Positions 48,730 through 60,898 of a DNA stretch of 64,000 nt are shown here, in pieces (the first letter of the stretch is position 1; the number at the start of each line of letters is the position of its first letter). A program made the translations under genes and the position numbers. The stretch is from Patellaria atrata CBS 101060 (lineage: Eukaryota; Ascomycota; Dothideomycetes; Patellariales; Patellariaceae). The stretch covers positions 124,001 to 188,000 of the forward strand of contig MU006103.1 of assembly GCA_010093705.1 (NCBI GenBank), given 5' to 3'. The notes under the pieces are model-generated. The model was not told the origin of the DNA and made no database searches. It was given only the letters and a program-made list of their open reading frames with translations.

Positions 48730-49488
48730 TTCGAATTAATCGTAGGTTATTTCGAGAGATATCCGGGCGCACGGTTCTGAAGTACAAATCAGTAAGTAAT
48801 AATGGGAGTATGGAAGATGCGCCGGCCAGGGGAAATGTTTGCGAAGAAGAAAATCGCGTCGTACAGGTTAGGTAGCTCACAGGCCAGCGGCGAGGGAAAA
48901 ATTGATCACGGTGGATGATGTTCATCGAAGTTCAGGGTAGAGGGGCAAATAGCTGGAAAGAGTCCTTTATTGTTTGACTAAAGTACATCTCGATATTGAA
49001 GGTGCCTACTCATCTAGTCGTGACAATATGCTTACGAGTAGAGAACAATGAAGGTATCAGCCATTGATGTGAAGCTACGCCAAGAGCCGGGGAAGCATGG
49101 TTGTTTGATTGAGAGCTTGTCTTATGTAAGCGTATATATCTTGGCATAGATATCAATGTTTGACATGTGAATCCTCCCTTCACTTCACGTCTGTAATACT
49201 AGTTCTAATTTTCCCCGTCTTCTCGACGGGGGTCTATTCGCAAGTAAGCTAAAATTTCAGTATATATCAAACATTTTTTTCTTGCTCTTTCCACCTAATC
49301 GTTCGTTCCTAAACAGTTGACCCGTCGTGCTCTCTTGATAACGTTAGTAAGTCATATCACTCGGTCACTCTTCTGATACAACAGCCTGCCATACAGTAAA
49401 CGGGATATAGCCTCTTCTCCGTCACTCCTACTAAACCAGTATTTTAGTGATGATGCAGGCCAGAATCTAGCATTAATCGTCACTAGTA
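48730..49488. other. Spacer, TAF2 promoter
   Basis: No gene is seen in these 759 bases between the TAF2 start codon and the MMS19 stop codon. They contain AT-rich stretches. Confidence 0.6.
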
Positions 49489-52400
49489 TCAATCATCATC
49501 TTCCCCAACCTCATCAAGTTCCGACCATTTCGATCTGCAACTGACAGCCTCTTTCCTGACTGATCTCTTTCCATCATCCAATGCAGCCGTCAATCTCTTG
49601 AGTACCTCTCGTCTATATGGCAAGATTGTCTCCGTCTTCAATTGGTTTGGGATTATCCCTAAACACTTGAGTGATTCTCTTCTTAGCTTGGACGGGTTTG
49701 TCTTGGTCGCTGTTATGCTTAGCAGCCTGGTGATAACACTACTCGCGTGCTCCTCTACTACCTTGGGGTTCTGTGCTAATATGGATAGTAGAGTCGAAAG
49801 ACTCGCTTCTTTAACTTCTTCTTCACCTTGGAGGTCAAGGGACTGAAGAAGGAGAGGAAGAAGTGATTGCAGTTCAGGCTCAATAATTGTATAGGAAAGC
49901 CACTGCAGAATTCCTGATGCTGCAATCAGGTAATTCTTTTTGGTCGTGATATCTGCTGAACGGAAAGAGGATGCTAGGTGAGGAATGAGGAGGCTGAAAG
50001 CCTTTTGTTTATGAAGGCTCGAGATGATACAATGATTTTCTTTGGTCAAGATATCGTCAGGAGCTAGTAAAGTCGAGAAACCTCGCGCCACCGTAGCGCC
50101 GCTCTCTTTAGAGTCTAGCATTTCGAGCAGATACTGGAATATGCTATTGATAATAGCCCCATTTCGATAAAGTATCGGCTTTGCAAAAGCGAATGTTATG
50201 CGGATAGAAATACTACTCAGTCCAAACCGCGATATAAGCCCTTCCGGTTCAAATAGAATAGATGATATAGTTGACTTTAGGTCAGCTGTGACGATGTATT
50301 TATTTGTGATGATAGATATCTGTCGTAAAGTGGCTGCGCGTACCTTCGGCGATAGATCCTCAACAGTACTAAATTGGATTAGAGCCTGAAGTAATGGAAG
50401 ACTAGAATACTGCAACGATACGTCTCTGCGCAAAGCAGCTAGTAGGTGAGTCGAGACAATCATTCGGCGCCTTTTTTGAATAGTAGCGTTGGTATTGAAA
50501 GGAGGAAGCATCTCTTGGGGGGTTCCATCTAAGTGATTGTATATGTGTGATGATATTCGTGACTGGAATTCTGAGGTCTGTGGGCGAACGATGTAGTTGC
50601 ATATTCGGCCAACCAGATCAAGTATCTGCTCATCCTCGAACAAGCCTGACTCTAATGAAGATGATACCAACTTTGAGAGAGGCAGTACGAGATCATCATA
50701 GTAGCTGCCAGCTTCGATGGCTTTAACGTTCGGTGACCCATGTGTAAAAGTATACAGAATTGCTGAGAGCAACGCTGTAACATATGATACAGATGCACCT
50801 TGTTGTATGCAAGAGTGTAATTTATTCCACAACCGGAGAACAACAGTCTTGAAGACTTTCTCTTCACCACTCAGTTTAGCAAAGGCCTCAAGAATTGGTA
50901 CGTAGAGGGTTCCATCACTATCTGTATCCGGAAGACGAGCCATAAATGCGGGAAAAGCTTTGTCGATGATTAGTTGAGGTTTCTGATGCGCAATATCCAC
51001 AAGAGCTTGAATTGCTGAAGCTTTCAATTCATCTTGCCCATAAGACTCCTCATGGATGATGATATCGTGAAGTACTGATATAACCTTGGAGATATCATCA
51101 TCGGAGAGTAAGTTACGCACTTTTGTGATATTCAAGAGACCATCTAAATTCACCCTTCTGAAAGACACTTCTTTGATTGGACTTGTGGATATCGCACTGA
51201 GCATACACTCTAGCGACTGATCTTTATATTTGGCCATTATATTCGAAGAGGATAACTCAATCGAATCTCTACCAGATATACCAAGTTTTCGCCAGTCGCC
51301 GTAGACTTCAATATTTGACTTGATCAACTGAACGAGAACCTCGATGAGACCCCTCCTTTTTGCAACGGAATGTGCGGTTTGGTAAAGCGTAAATATATTT
51401 GGTACCACTGCCTGAATTATCATGCTCGATGCCATCTCTGATACACTGCATATCGCTTGCAGCATCCGACCGGCAGCTTGCGATTGCTTCGTAGGCGCAT
51501 CTTCGAGATGTTCATTGCATTCTTTGATCACTGGTCTCAAGTACGCATTCAAGGCACCGGTTGAATTCAATGATAATTGCCTTGCGATCTCAGCTAAAGA
51601 CTGAAGGGCTTCCTCGGCGAGGTCTTCGTCTTGAACGTTTAATATCTCAAATTTTAGGGCATCCCAAAGCGTTACCGAGTACAATGAGACAGTTCGTGCA
51701 CCATACTCCATAACACAAGATTTCAAAGCTTGTAGAACATCTCTTTTTGTGTTTAAAGCAGTTGAATCAAGCTTATCCAGTAGTGCTGGGAATGAATATG
51801 GTGCAAAGTCTCCTGTTGATGCAATGCAACTCCTAAGACGGTCCTTTAGATCCTGGGCGGTGATACCGTATGGGTCATCGGGAGGCGGACGGAAAGTTAT
51901 CGGGAAGTAATTAAAAACAGATTCGAAGAGATCCTAGAAAAGTCATTAGATCTAATATAGATGCATTTTCGTATGGGAGCTACCAACATTTGCGTGGGAA
52001 CGGATATCCCATTCGCTCATCGGTACTCTCAAAATTGAAAAGACAACCATGAGATTTCTCGGATCTTTCTCGCCATCAAAATAGGATATGAACTGTGACA
52101 TGAAATCTGGGGAGCTTGAATGAACGTTCTCGATCGCTGTACAAGATTAGCGGATTACTATGCGAGTCAAATCATATCCCCCAATTCTCTAAGGTCTATG
52201 CATACCCGTTCGGTATTTACTCATCAACAAATCAATGAGTGTCAAGACCGCATAACGTTCAGCTTGTAGTTTATATTGACGCAAAGGATGGGTATGTGCC
52301 ATGAGCCTAGAAATGTCAACATATCTCCAAAGAAAGCGTGTATGTAATAGCATACGAACGTTGTCATTATAGATTTAGCGCGTTCTTGATCCCATTGTCC

Positions 52401-52928
52401 TTTTCCTTCCAGGGCAATGAGACTCCTTGCGCAGGAAGCGATTCCTGCACCATCGTCTGCAATGCGGGACAATGTGAACTCCAACAGGAGGTTTCCTACG
52501 AGGCCATTGTTATTTTACATTCTTTTGATGGAAGAGAACAGCCTAGAGTAATGATAGAGGAAGCTAGATTCGAGGGACAGGGGGATCATACGTTGCTGTC
52601 CTGAGAGGACTTTATTCGGAACGGCTGTCAGCACCTCCGAGAGGTATGATATCGCTGGAAGAAGTTAGTATAGAACCGAAGAATATTTGAGACAGGTGGA
52701 CATACTCTTTGCTCTAATAGATCCATCTTCACTGTTGAGATACTCCCCAAGGCTTTCTATCAGGTCGATAAGTTTGAGCTCCTTTGACTCCAGTCCTTCG
52801 GCGCGTCAGTAATCGGATAACGGAGATTGGATGGAGGCCCACTTACGCTTTGCAGACTGTTCTGCAATTTGAGTAGCTTCCTTTTTGTTCCTGTCGAATT
52901 CAAACAGGTACAATTGGATATCTGACAT
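49489..52928 (-). CDS. mms19: MMS19/MET18, cytosolic iron-sulfur assembly targeting factor
   Basis: MMS19 is a HEAT-repeat scaffold that delivers iron-sulfur clusters to DNA polymerases, helicases such as XPD, and other nuclear targets. Seven exons (52847-52928, 52706-52795, 52592-52654, 52360-52495, 52206-52306, 51988-52136, 49489-51933) encode 1021 residues. The early part is highly divided; the 2.4 kb last exon carries most of the protein. Family marks are [69 protein letters not shown], the DNA-repair type middle, and a C-terminal end rich in acidic residues. Two introns would use donors GTTCGT and GTTGGT, which are less usual, so those boundaries (near 52359 and 51987) are the least secure. 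It is divergent from MTD1, 290 bases apart. Confidence 0.92.
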
Positions 52929-53218
52929 GCTTACAGTATTCCATAGAGAGATGAGAGGTTTATTTACGAAAGGATTCTTCCCGCACTATCATCTCCTAAC
53001 CTAAACTTCTTCCGCGGCGAGTTGAAACCCAGATGACGCACGAAATCCTACGGTGAGACTAACCCGTTTAGAGACAAGTGCGGGGTGGACCTCATTCAAA
53101 ATTTATATTTTCGGTCAAATGAAGATAATTTTTCGATGACTGGACAAAATGTAGTCTGTGCAATTGGCGGGACAATCCTCCCTCTCATCCCTTTGAAGAT
53201 ATCAGGTCTGAAGCGGAA

Positions 53219-54348
53219 ATGGTTACAGAAGCAGATATACCTATGTGCAAAGTTGTTCTCGCGAACAGAATTGCACAAGGTCTCCTCGCCGAAGTTTCTG
53301 AAGGTCTGAAGAAGTTCAATAAAACCCCTCTGCTCGTTGGCTTTCTCTCTAGTGCAGATCCTGCAGCGCGTGTCTACGCAGAATGGACGGGAAAGACATG
53401 TCGTGAAAAGTGAGCCTATTCGTGGCGCGTTCAAAATCTCTTCATATCTTAGCTTTCGTTGTCAATTGCTGATCTCAGAGTCCAGTGGCTTCAAGTTCGA
53501 GCTTCGAGAGGTTGATCGTGAAGAACTGGAAGACGCCCTAATTGCGGCCAACAATGATGATACTGTTGATGGTATCATGGTTTATTATCCAATCTTCAAT
53601 GATCGTCAGGATCAATACCTCCAGCAGATTGTCGATGTGTCCAAAGATGTCGAAGGTCTCTCTCACAAGTACATCTTCAACATGTACCAGAACATTCGCT
53701 TTCTCGACCCACATGCCACTAAAAAGAGCATACTTCCATGCACTCCACTTGCTGTAATAAAGATTCTTGAATATCTCCAAGTCTACAACACCTTCCTCCC
53801 ATACGGTAATCGTTTGCACGGTCACACTGTTACGGTCATCAATAGGAGTGAGGTCGTGGGAAGGCCATTGGCAGCACTTCTTGCGAATGATGGAGCGTGT
53901 GTATACTCTGTGGATATCAAAGACGTACAGCAATTTCACAGAGGCGAAGGTCTTCGGAAACGACGGCACGAGGTTACAGAAAAGCCTGGATGGACACTGG
54001 AGAACTGTTTACCTCAAAGCGATGTGGTTATCAGTGGTGTTCCCGGTAAGGAGTACAAGGTTCCGGTTCATCTTCTAAGAGAAGGTGCCGTATGCATCAA
54101 TTTCTCAAGTGATAAGAACTTTGGTCCGGAAGTAAAAGAGAAAGCTTCGATATATGTCCCAGCAATTGGAAAAGTGACGATAAGTGTTCTTTTGCGAAAT
54201 CTTCTGGTATGTTCAGATCATATTTATATCCCAGTGTTTACTCATAGATTTGCAGAGAATCGTGCAGAATAGAACAGAGACTGATACGCAAGTTGAAAAG
54301 CAAGTTGAAAAGGAAGGCAATATAGAAATAGCAACGCCAGATAAATGA
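53219..54348 (+). CDS. mtd1: Methylenetetrahydrofolate dehydrogenase (NAD+), MTD1
   Basis: This is the cytosolic enzyme oxidising 5,10-methylene-THF to 5,10-methenyl-THF with NAD+, in one-carbon metabolism. Three exons (53219-53402, 53479-54206, 54256-54348) encode 334 residues. The start MVTEADIPMCKVVLANRIAQ is the best available ATG. Catalytic-side motifs are LLVGFLSSADPAARVYAEWT, VDGIMVYYPIFNDRQDQYLQQ and SILPCTPLAVIKILE. The Rossmann part reads TVTVINRSEVVGRPLAALLANDGACVYSVD. The first donor is GTGAAA, chosen over a GTGAGC a few bases later because it restores the reading frame and the usual spacing. The 290 bases between it and MMS19 must serve as a shared promoter. Confidence 0.93.
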
Positions 54349-54528
54349 GTTAATGAAAATCTACTAGATACCTCGCATTCGTCCCGGATATCCTCTTATT
54401 TTCCATATACACCAAACTCCTTTTTATGCGGACAATTCGCGTGAACAACAACCATGAACAACGCTCGAATTAGTCCTGGCGATAGACTCGTCATTTATAT
54501 GCGAAGAGGGTCTCGGAAGATAAGAAAG

Positions 54529-55609
54529 CTATGCTTCCAATTGTTCCAATCGCTCCCTCTTTGGTGATGTCTCATCGTCACCCTCTACCAGTGTCGTCGC
54601 GTTATCTTCATCGATATCATTCCTTCCCCTCTTAAGACCCTTCATCTTCCGGGTTTGTAGAGTGCTCAAATCTTGCTTGCCGAGATGTATTCTACCAATC
54701 TTATCACCCATGATATCCGTTTCAATATTTTTCTTAGTCTTAGGCTGTGATGATATATTAGTACTTAATACGGCGGGTATGTCAGGTGCTTACCTCTAGT
54801 TGTTTCGGCTTTTTCAATGCTTCTCTCATCACCGATTCCTCGGCTTCCCTGACACGGCCAACCCTGAAATCCATCCGCGGTCCCATCTCTTCCACTTCGA
54901 CGCGGGGTAGTTTCTGTCCACTCCTCTTCGTTCGGATTAAATATATCCTGAATTTGATCTGTGGTGGTGGTTGTCCATCTACCTCCTCTTCCGCGCTAAT
55001 GTGAATCATGTACTGCAGACCCTCGACATCTATACTCGTCGCATCGTGACCCTTGAACAGATCCAGAAACACACTCTTCGCCAAAGTATACGCGTTAGAA
55101 GTAGGACTATCAAAGAGAGTTCCGGAAAAGGTAATCATCGGTTTCAACCCCACGGCGCACTTTGCATTCTTGAACTGATTTAATGTCCTAAAGCTCTCGG
55201 GGTCCAGATACAACTCCAACATATCAAGTATCTTATACGCATGTGTCCTTATGAGCGTCAAGCAGTGCGGGCGTTTTTTACTATTGTGTCCAAATATGAG
55301 CAACGATGCATCGTTCTTCTCAGAGAAAAATTCGATGCTCGAGACATCCTCGAATGGGTGGATATCGTTCTTCTTAGTGAACTTGATGCATGATGGTCGT
55401 TTCAGGGAGTGGATGTCCGCCAGTGCGAGCTGAACAATCTGCGAACATGATGTCCCGCGTAGGATCAATGTCGTCTTGGGATTTTCGACGACGTGGGGTT
55501 CCTTTTTCTCGAGGGCGCGTTTGGAGCGCGCGTTTTTGGGTACTCTAGCAGATTCAATTAGCAAATACCCTTAAAAGTGTCTTTATAATCCTTACATTTG
55601 TCGTAACAT
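54529..55609 (-). CDS. rpf2: Ribosome biogenesis protein RPF2 (Brix domain)
   Basis: RPF2 acts with Rrs1 to bring 5S RNP into pre-60S particles in the nucleolus. Three exons are inferred: 55596-55609 (only 14 bases), 54794-55544 and 54529-54744, giving 326 residues. The tiny first exon encodes MLRQ plus two bases; joining it restores MLRQIVPKNARSKRALEKKEP, which is the conserved start of the family, so the ATG in the following open frame is not used. The Brix domain follows (LILRGTSCSQIVQLALADI, HNSKKRPHCLTLIRTHAY, FSGTLFDSPTS). The C-terminus is basic and acidic (RKMKGLKRGRNDIDEDNA), as is usual. It converges on MTD1 with 180 bases between. Confidence 0.93.
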
Positions 55610-55955
55610 AATGAAAAGTTATGGAGTGTTCTGTACAGTGGAACGGTTATAGCATGCCAAAAATTGTTGTTACAATTCGAACTTTTTGGCGGTAAGTCGG
55701 GGCAGAAAACTAGCTGCGTGATAGGCTTGGCGGACATCACATCATATCAATCGGCATGGATTCCCATCTCCGAGGGGGAGGGACGGGAGAATAATATCTA
55801 ATCAGCCAACGACGTCTTTTGTCACCCTCATTGTTTTTTTTTTTTCCCCCAAATTCCATACATCTACTCCTCAAACCTCCCTTTCAAAATCTTCAATTAC
55901 CTTCTTACTCCATAGAGCGCAATTTACGTTTTATCATAGATTTCAAACCGCCACC
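55610..55955. other. Divergent promoter region RPF2/glutaredoxin
   Basis: These 346 bases contain the promoters of RPF2 (-) and the glutaredoxin (+). A T-rich and C-rich run occurs around 55835-55850, followed by pyrimidine-rich DNA up to about 55890, typical of fungal upstream regions. Confidence 0.55.
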
Positions 55956-56969
55956 ATGAGCGACGACACAACTACCACGGTGCAAGACATCACCTCCGAA
56001 GATAGCTTCAACTCCCAAATATCCGCTCTCCCCTCTACCGCCCTAGCAGTCCTCTACTTTCACGCTCCCTGGGCAGCCCCCTGCAAACAAATGTCCACGA
56101 TCCTCTCCACGCTCGCATCAACCTACCCCTCGGTCTCCCCGCCCAACATCGTCTTCCTCGCTCTCAACGCCGAAGATCTCCCCGAGCTGAGCGAGCGCTA
56201 CGACGTCACCGCTGTCCCCTACATCGTTCTCGAGAAAGGCGGCCAAGTCGTCGAAACCGTCAGCGGCAGCGACGCGAGTAAAGTGCGCGTGGCGGTAGAG
56301 AAGCACGCGGGCGTCGGGAAGAACGGTGCAAAGAGCGACTTGCCGCCGGAACAGAGTATCAGCAAAAGACCACTCGCGGGGCCAGAGCCAGGGATACCGC
56401 AGCCAGACGACACGCAGAACACAAACGGCGGGGTGAAGAACCTCAGCGCCTACGCCCCGGGGTCTCCGGACCCCAAAACCGCGCCCGAGTACTCCGGCGC
56501 GGGCGGGGAGAGTTCGAAAGAAGAGTTGTTCGCACGGCTGTCGGAGTTGGTGAAAGCGGCGCCGGTGATGCTGTTTATGAAAGGCACACCCTCGGCCCCG
56601 CAATGCGGGTTCAGCCGGCAGACCGTCAATCTCCTGCGGGAGAAGAGCGTGCGGTACGGCTTCTTTAACATCCTCGCCGACGATGAGGTCAGGCAGGGTC
56701 TCAAGGAGTTTGCGGACTGGCCCACTTTTCCGCAGCTGTGGGTTGGCGGAGAATTAGTCGGGGGGTTGGATATCGTGAGTTCCTTTTCTCATCCTTTATT
56801 GAATTCACGGTTATGATTAGGAGGTGTAAACTGACGATGCGGGTTTTTTTTATAGGTCAAAGAAGAGTTCGAAAACGATCCCGACTTCCTGAAGGACTAC
56901 TCCGTCAGCGCAAAGAGGAATGATGGCGGTGGACCTGCGGCGCCGGAAGCTCAGACGCAGACTGCGTAA
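55956..56969 (+). CDS. grx4: Monothiol glutaredoxin of the GRX3/GRX4 type (thioredoxin-glutaredoxin)
   Basis: This cytosolic/nuclear protein binds a [2Fe-2S] cluster with glutathione and signals iron status to transcription factors, and also feeds iron-sulfur assembly. Exons 55956-56774 and 56856-56969 encode 310 residues. The N-terminal thioredoxin-like domain covers about residues 10-117, with WAAPC at 39-43 (only one cysteine of the usual pair). A Pro/Gly/Ser/Ala-rich linker follows at about 120-185. The glutaredoxin domain has FMKGTPSAPQCGFSRQ, with the CGFS motif at 217-220, and FPQLWVGGELVGGLDIVKEEFE across the intron. Codon use is GC-rich. In this window MMS19 works in a related iron-sulfur route, but the two genes are not adjacent. 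Confidence 0.93.
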
Positions 56970-57615
56970 TCGGGTTGGATGCATAGGGAATGTGTTACTA
57001 ACAGAATGATGGTTTACTGATGTTACTGCATTTGATACGGAATTTAGAGGTCATGAAGTATTAGATGTGGGGACGCCCTACCTTATACACCCGTAAACAT
57101 CTAACTTAAAAAAAAAAATATAAAAAAATTTATAATCAATTGAACGAAAGTCAAGCACTGCGTGTGAGTTTTGAAGCGGAACTGGAGATGAGATATATGA
57201 ATTCCCCTCTGCGGTCCCGTAGTTTGGACTCTTTCTTCCCCGAGGGATGCTAGTGGTTATAGCACGGTTTGGGAGCGGGAAAGGAGTGATGCCATGCCAC
57301 GAAGGGGATGGGAGTACGATAATAGATAGCATTGCAGTAGAATCACCTTTCAACTTACAATATGCAGATATAGAAGCTGCAAATCGCACCCCGTAACAAG
57401 GGGAAGAGAAGATCGAAAGTTCAAAAGGCGAGGGGACGAGTAGACACAACTTGGCGAAGGAAAGTACGCTACGAACAGTGATATTGTCTTATATTAGCAT
57501 ACACGTCCGTAACCCTACTTTCCGAACGGCGAATAGGTACACTACACAGCCTCCCCCTTATACTAACAAATAGATACGCACCCCCCTCTCCCTTCCACTA
57601 GTACAGTATCTTCAT
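56970..57615. other. Convergent spacer
   Basis: These 646 bases separate convergent genes. An A-rich stretch lies at 57107-57130 and there is no sign of coding. Confidence 0.6.
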
Positions 57616-59492
57616 TTAGAAGATATCCACGCAACCCCAGTACTTCTCAACACCGAACTCACCGCCCTCCTTCCAGTGATCGTCCTCGAAGCTGAAAATG
57701 ACACTCCGATCACCAACCTCCTCAACGATACTGAGGATAGCGGCCTTCTGCTCAGCATGACCGGCGCGCGCTTCGCCGTTCGCAGAGCCCTGGCTCGGCC
57801 AGCCGGTTTCGAGATTATACGCATCGAGGCCGGGGCAGCACTCAGCAACCAACTCAAGTTGGTGCTTGACGAACTTGCCCGCGGAAGCCGGGGAGACAGA
57901 GGCGGTGAAGTAGCTCTGAATATTCGCAGCAACGACATCGATGACGCCGCAAAGGGCGCCGGTGTTCTCCTGAAGGATGTTGAGAGGCTCGGTGGTGGTG
58001 ATGGGGCCGGAGTAGCCGTAGCCCTTGAAGGCGACCCTGGCGCGGGTGATGAAGGCCGCGAGTTCGTGACCGGTGGCGAAGTTGTTGAAGATGGCTTCGT
58101 TGCCGACGACGATGAGGTCGACGATGCTCCAGTAGCCGGATGCGCCCCAGGCTCCGATGGCGGTTACTTGTTCCTGGCAGCCCGCGATGCCTTCGGCGTT
58201 GACGTACACGCCGACGATCATGCGTACGCCGTGGGCTTTAGCGGCGCCACCAACGTGCTCGAGGCCGTAGCAGTCAGTGCCGTAGAGACGGAGGGTGGTG
58301 AAACCCTTGCTCGCGAGACGTGCGACATCAGAGTAGACCTCTTCCTTTGTCTTGCATTGGCCGTCTTGCGTGTACGGTGTATAGGTCATGGCCCATTGCT
58401 TGCCGTTGATCTTTTGGTGAACGCGGCCCGTGCCATAGTGTGTCTTGGGCGTGTGAGAAGCCTTGGGTTTGGGGGCATGGGTGGGCTTCTTAACGGGAAC
58501 ATATGGGACTACGCTGCTGCTGGAAACATGGGCAACGTAAACGGCTTCGGTGGTCTCGGGAACCTTGGAGGTGGTGCAAGGGGTGGTTTCCGGGACGTAC
58601 GGGACCGGTGTAGTTTCTGGGACCTCAGGCACGTAGGGAGTCTCGGAGCTGCTCGTGGTGCACGGAGTAGTCTCTGGGACGTATGGTGTTGCGGAGGTGG
58701 AGGTCATGGGAGTCTCATAGGGGCAGACGTAGACATACGAGGTCTTCGTGACGGTAAGGGTCTCCTCAGGCTTGGAGTAGGTAGCCGGGACATAGGTTGT
58801 CACAATGGGATAAACGATTGTCTCTGTTTCAGTGATTGTCGTGGTGTATGCACCGACGGTATATTCACCCGGAGTCGGGCAGACATACGCGGTGGAGACG
58901 ATCTTTGTGGTGGATTCCTCGGGGCAAACGCTGGCGTACGTAGCGGTAATCGTTGTAGCTGCTGGAACAGAGGTGGTATAACCACCATATGTGTGGGTTC
59001 CCGGAACACAAACGGTTGCGGTCTCAGCGATAACCGTGGTCTCCTCTGTAACCGTAATTGTCTTGGCTGGGAAGGTGTAGATACCCGTGGTAGGGCAGAT
59101 TGTTACCTCGGGAGTGGGCAAGAGGCACTCCGTCGTGGTCGGGACTGTTGGGTAGGGCGAAGGGACAATGTAGACTGTCGAGTTCGCAACAGGTGGGACA
59201 GGGTACTCTACACGATGTTGATCAGCTCGTGCTCGACCATTGATATGTTTCTCCAAGTCTATAATGCACCAGAGGATGCTTAGACCAAAGCCTATGCCTA
59301 GTTTGACATACCTGTTGGGTAGACGTATTCCGTGACCGTCGTGGTGTAACCGCAAGTTCCAGCAGCTGGGGAGCTGGCAGACTCGAAGAGATCATACCTG
59401 CGCTGGTGGATTCCCTGATGACGCTGATGGATAGATGCAGTGGCACCCCCAATGAGTGACCCTGCCGTAGCAGCGATCAAAGCAGTCCTCAT
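57616..59492 (-). CDS. Secreted cell-wall GH17-type glucanase-like protein
   Basis: This protein probably acts on cell-wall beta-1,3-glucan, in the group of the Scw4/Scw10/Mp65 proteins. Exons 59312-59492 and 57616-59207 encode 590 residues. A signal peptide is visible (MRTALIAATAGSLIGGATAS), followed by HQRHQGIHQRR, a likely dibasic (Kex2-type) cleavage site. The next 270 residues are Thr/Ser/Pro-rich, with Cys-containing repeats (CPTPGEYTVGAYTTTITE-type) and several PYVPETTPCTTS repeats, a probable O-glycosylated spacer. The GH17 domain starts near 318 (GKQWAMTYTPYTQDGQCKTKEEV). The likely catalytic glutamates are in VVGNEAIF (E431) and LETGWPS (E527). No GPI signal is seen, so it may be wall-bound in another way or free. 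Confidence 0.88.
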
Positions 59493-60898
59493 CCTGAAAT
59501 AGGTGGATAATTTTCTTCCGAAATTGGACGCGTATTATTATTAATTATGTATAGAACGAATGCCCGCTGAAAGAGTGAAGCGGTAGTTAATGATATAACG
59601 AGTGACAAGGCAAATAGCCTACTTAGAGCAATGAAGCTGTTCAGGAAGGCTTGAGATAGGAACAGCAGAAGGATGAGACAAAAGGGAAGGGAACACAGAG
59701 GTTTTCATCAATTTGTGAGAGATCTACCTTGCCCCAATTGACACTAGGGTCAGGGGCGTGTTGTCCAAAGGATGCGTATCCCATCATTTAGACTAGACTA
59801 TGAGAGGAAATGAACAAGGCAATGTAGCAAATAGGAGCAATTCGGTAGAGAGTCTTGGTTTTCAAGCGAACAAAAACCATCGAAAAGGAGTAAAGACGGT
59901 TAAGATATGACATGGGAGTGGAAATTAGAAGTTCGGCTTGGGAAAAGTTAAGCAATTGTTAGTCAACTTAGTCTGGGGTATTCGGCATGTATGTCAGGTC
60001 CCAGATCACCCTCATAGGCCAAAATTCAGAGATTCCTCAGCTTTCGAACTCCTTCTCGTTAGCCTCAATTCATCCTGGCTCTTGTGCAGAATCTACCGAT
60101 CAAAACAAATAATGCGGCGCGACTCGTATGTATAATTGTATATAATACCTCTCGCGAAGGTTCAATTGGATAAAGACTAGAGTCAGCCAATCTTTCGATT
60201 GCTCGCCGTATGAGGTAATGATAGAAGGCACGTTTTCTGTTCCTCGTTAGGAACTGGTGAAGTGGTAAACTAGCCGGTCATCATTGTCCTCTGCTTATCG
60301 TCCTAGCGAGTCGCCTAGAGTCCAGATAAGAAATTTGGAAAAGATTTCGAAAAGGAGAAATGCAATGTTCAGGAGCAGTGAGAACCCTCGATCTTCTTCA
60401 AACAACCATCGCAGTCAACTCCCAAAGATCAAGCAAAATCCGTTGTTTCAAGAACACGACGGTTCGGTAGCAAAAGGTCCAAAGGCCAAAGAGTCACAGG
60501 ATCCGGCGAACTCAGAGTCTCTGGTGCAGCTGGTGGCTATGTGCAGTTCATGCTTATTGTTGTTGTCCGTGCCCACTAAAAATAAGAAAAAGGAGCAGTT
60601 CTAACCACGCGCTTCGGATAAGGACAATTAAAACTCCGCCCCGAATATCCGGCCTTTATTTCCACCTCCAAGAAGCGCGCGCTCTATATCTTCAATAGCT
60701 CTTTGTAGCTTCAATAGCTACAGCATATATTGCTTTTGCATTAATGAGGACAAAATATGGATTATGGCGGTTAAAGACGTTTGTTCAATGTATGAGACGA
60801 GGTTGTGATAAATTACAGAAAGGCCAAGCAAGAGGCGTCTGGTTTCGATAGCCCACGACTTCCTGTATAACCAGAACCTCTACCATGGACTTACGGTG
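59493..60898. other. Spacer upstream of the GH17 gene
   Basis: These 1.4 kb contain the GH17 promoter and the 3' side of ATG14. An open frame of 106 codons (60284-60604, +) is Ser/Lys-rich without family features and is not called. Confidence 0.55.

Noticed and set aside
57676-59283. Long open frame (535 codons) on the plus strand opposite the GH17 gene
   Set aside because: It is antisense to a clear coding region with repeats and signal peptide, and its Gly/Val/Asp-rich translation has no family features; it arises from the codon bias of the Thr/Pro-rich gene.
60284-60604. 106-codon Ser/Lys-rich open frame
   Set aside because: Low complexity only, with no promoter or family support.
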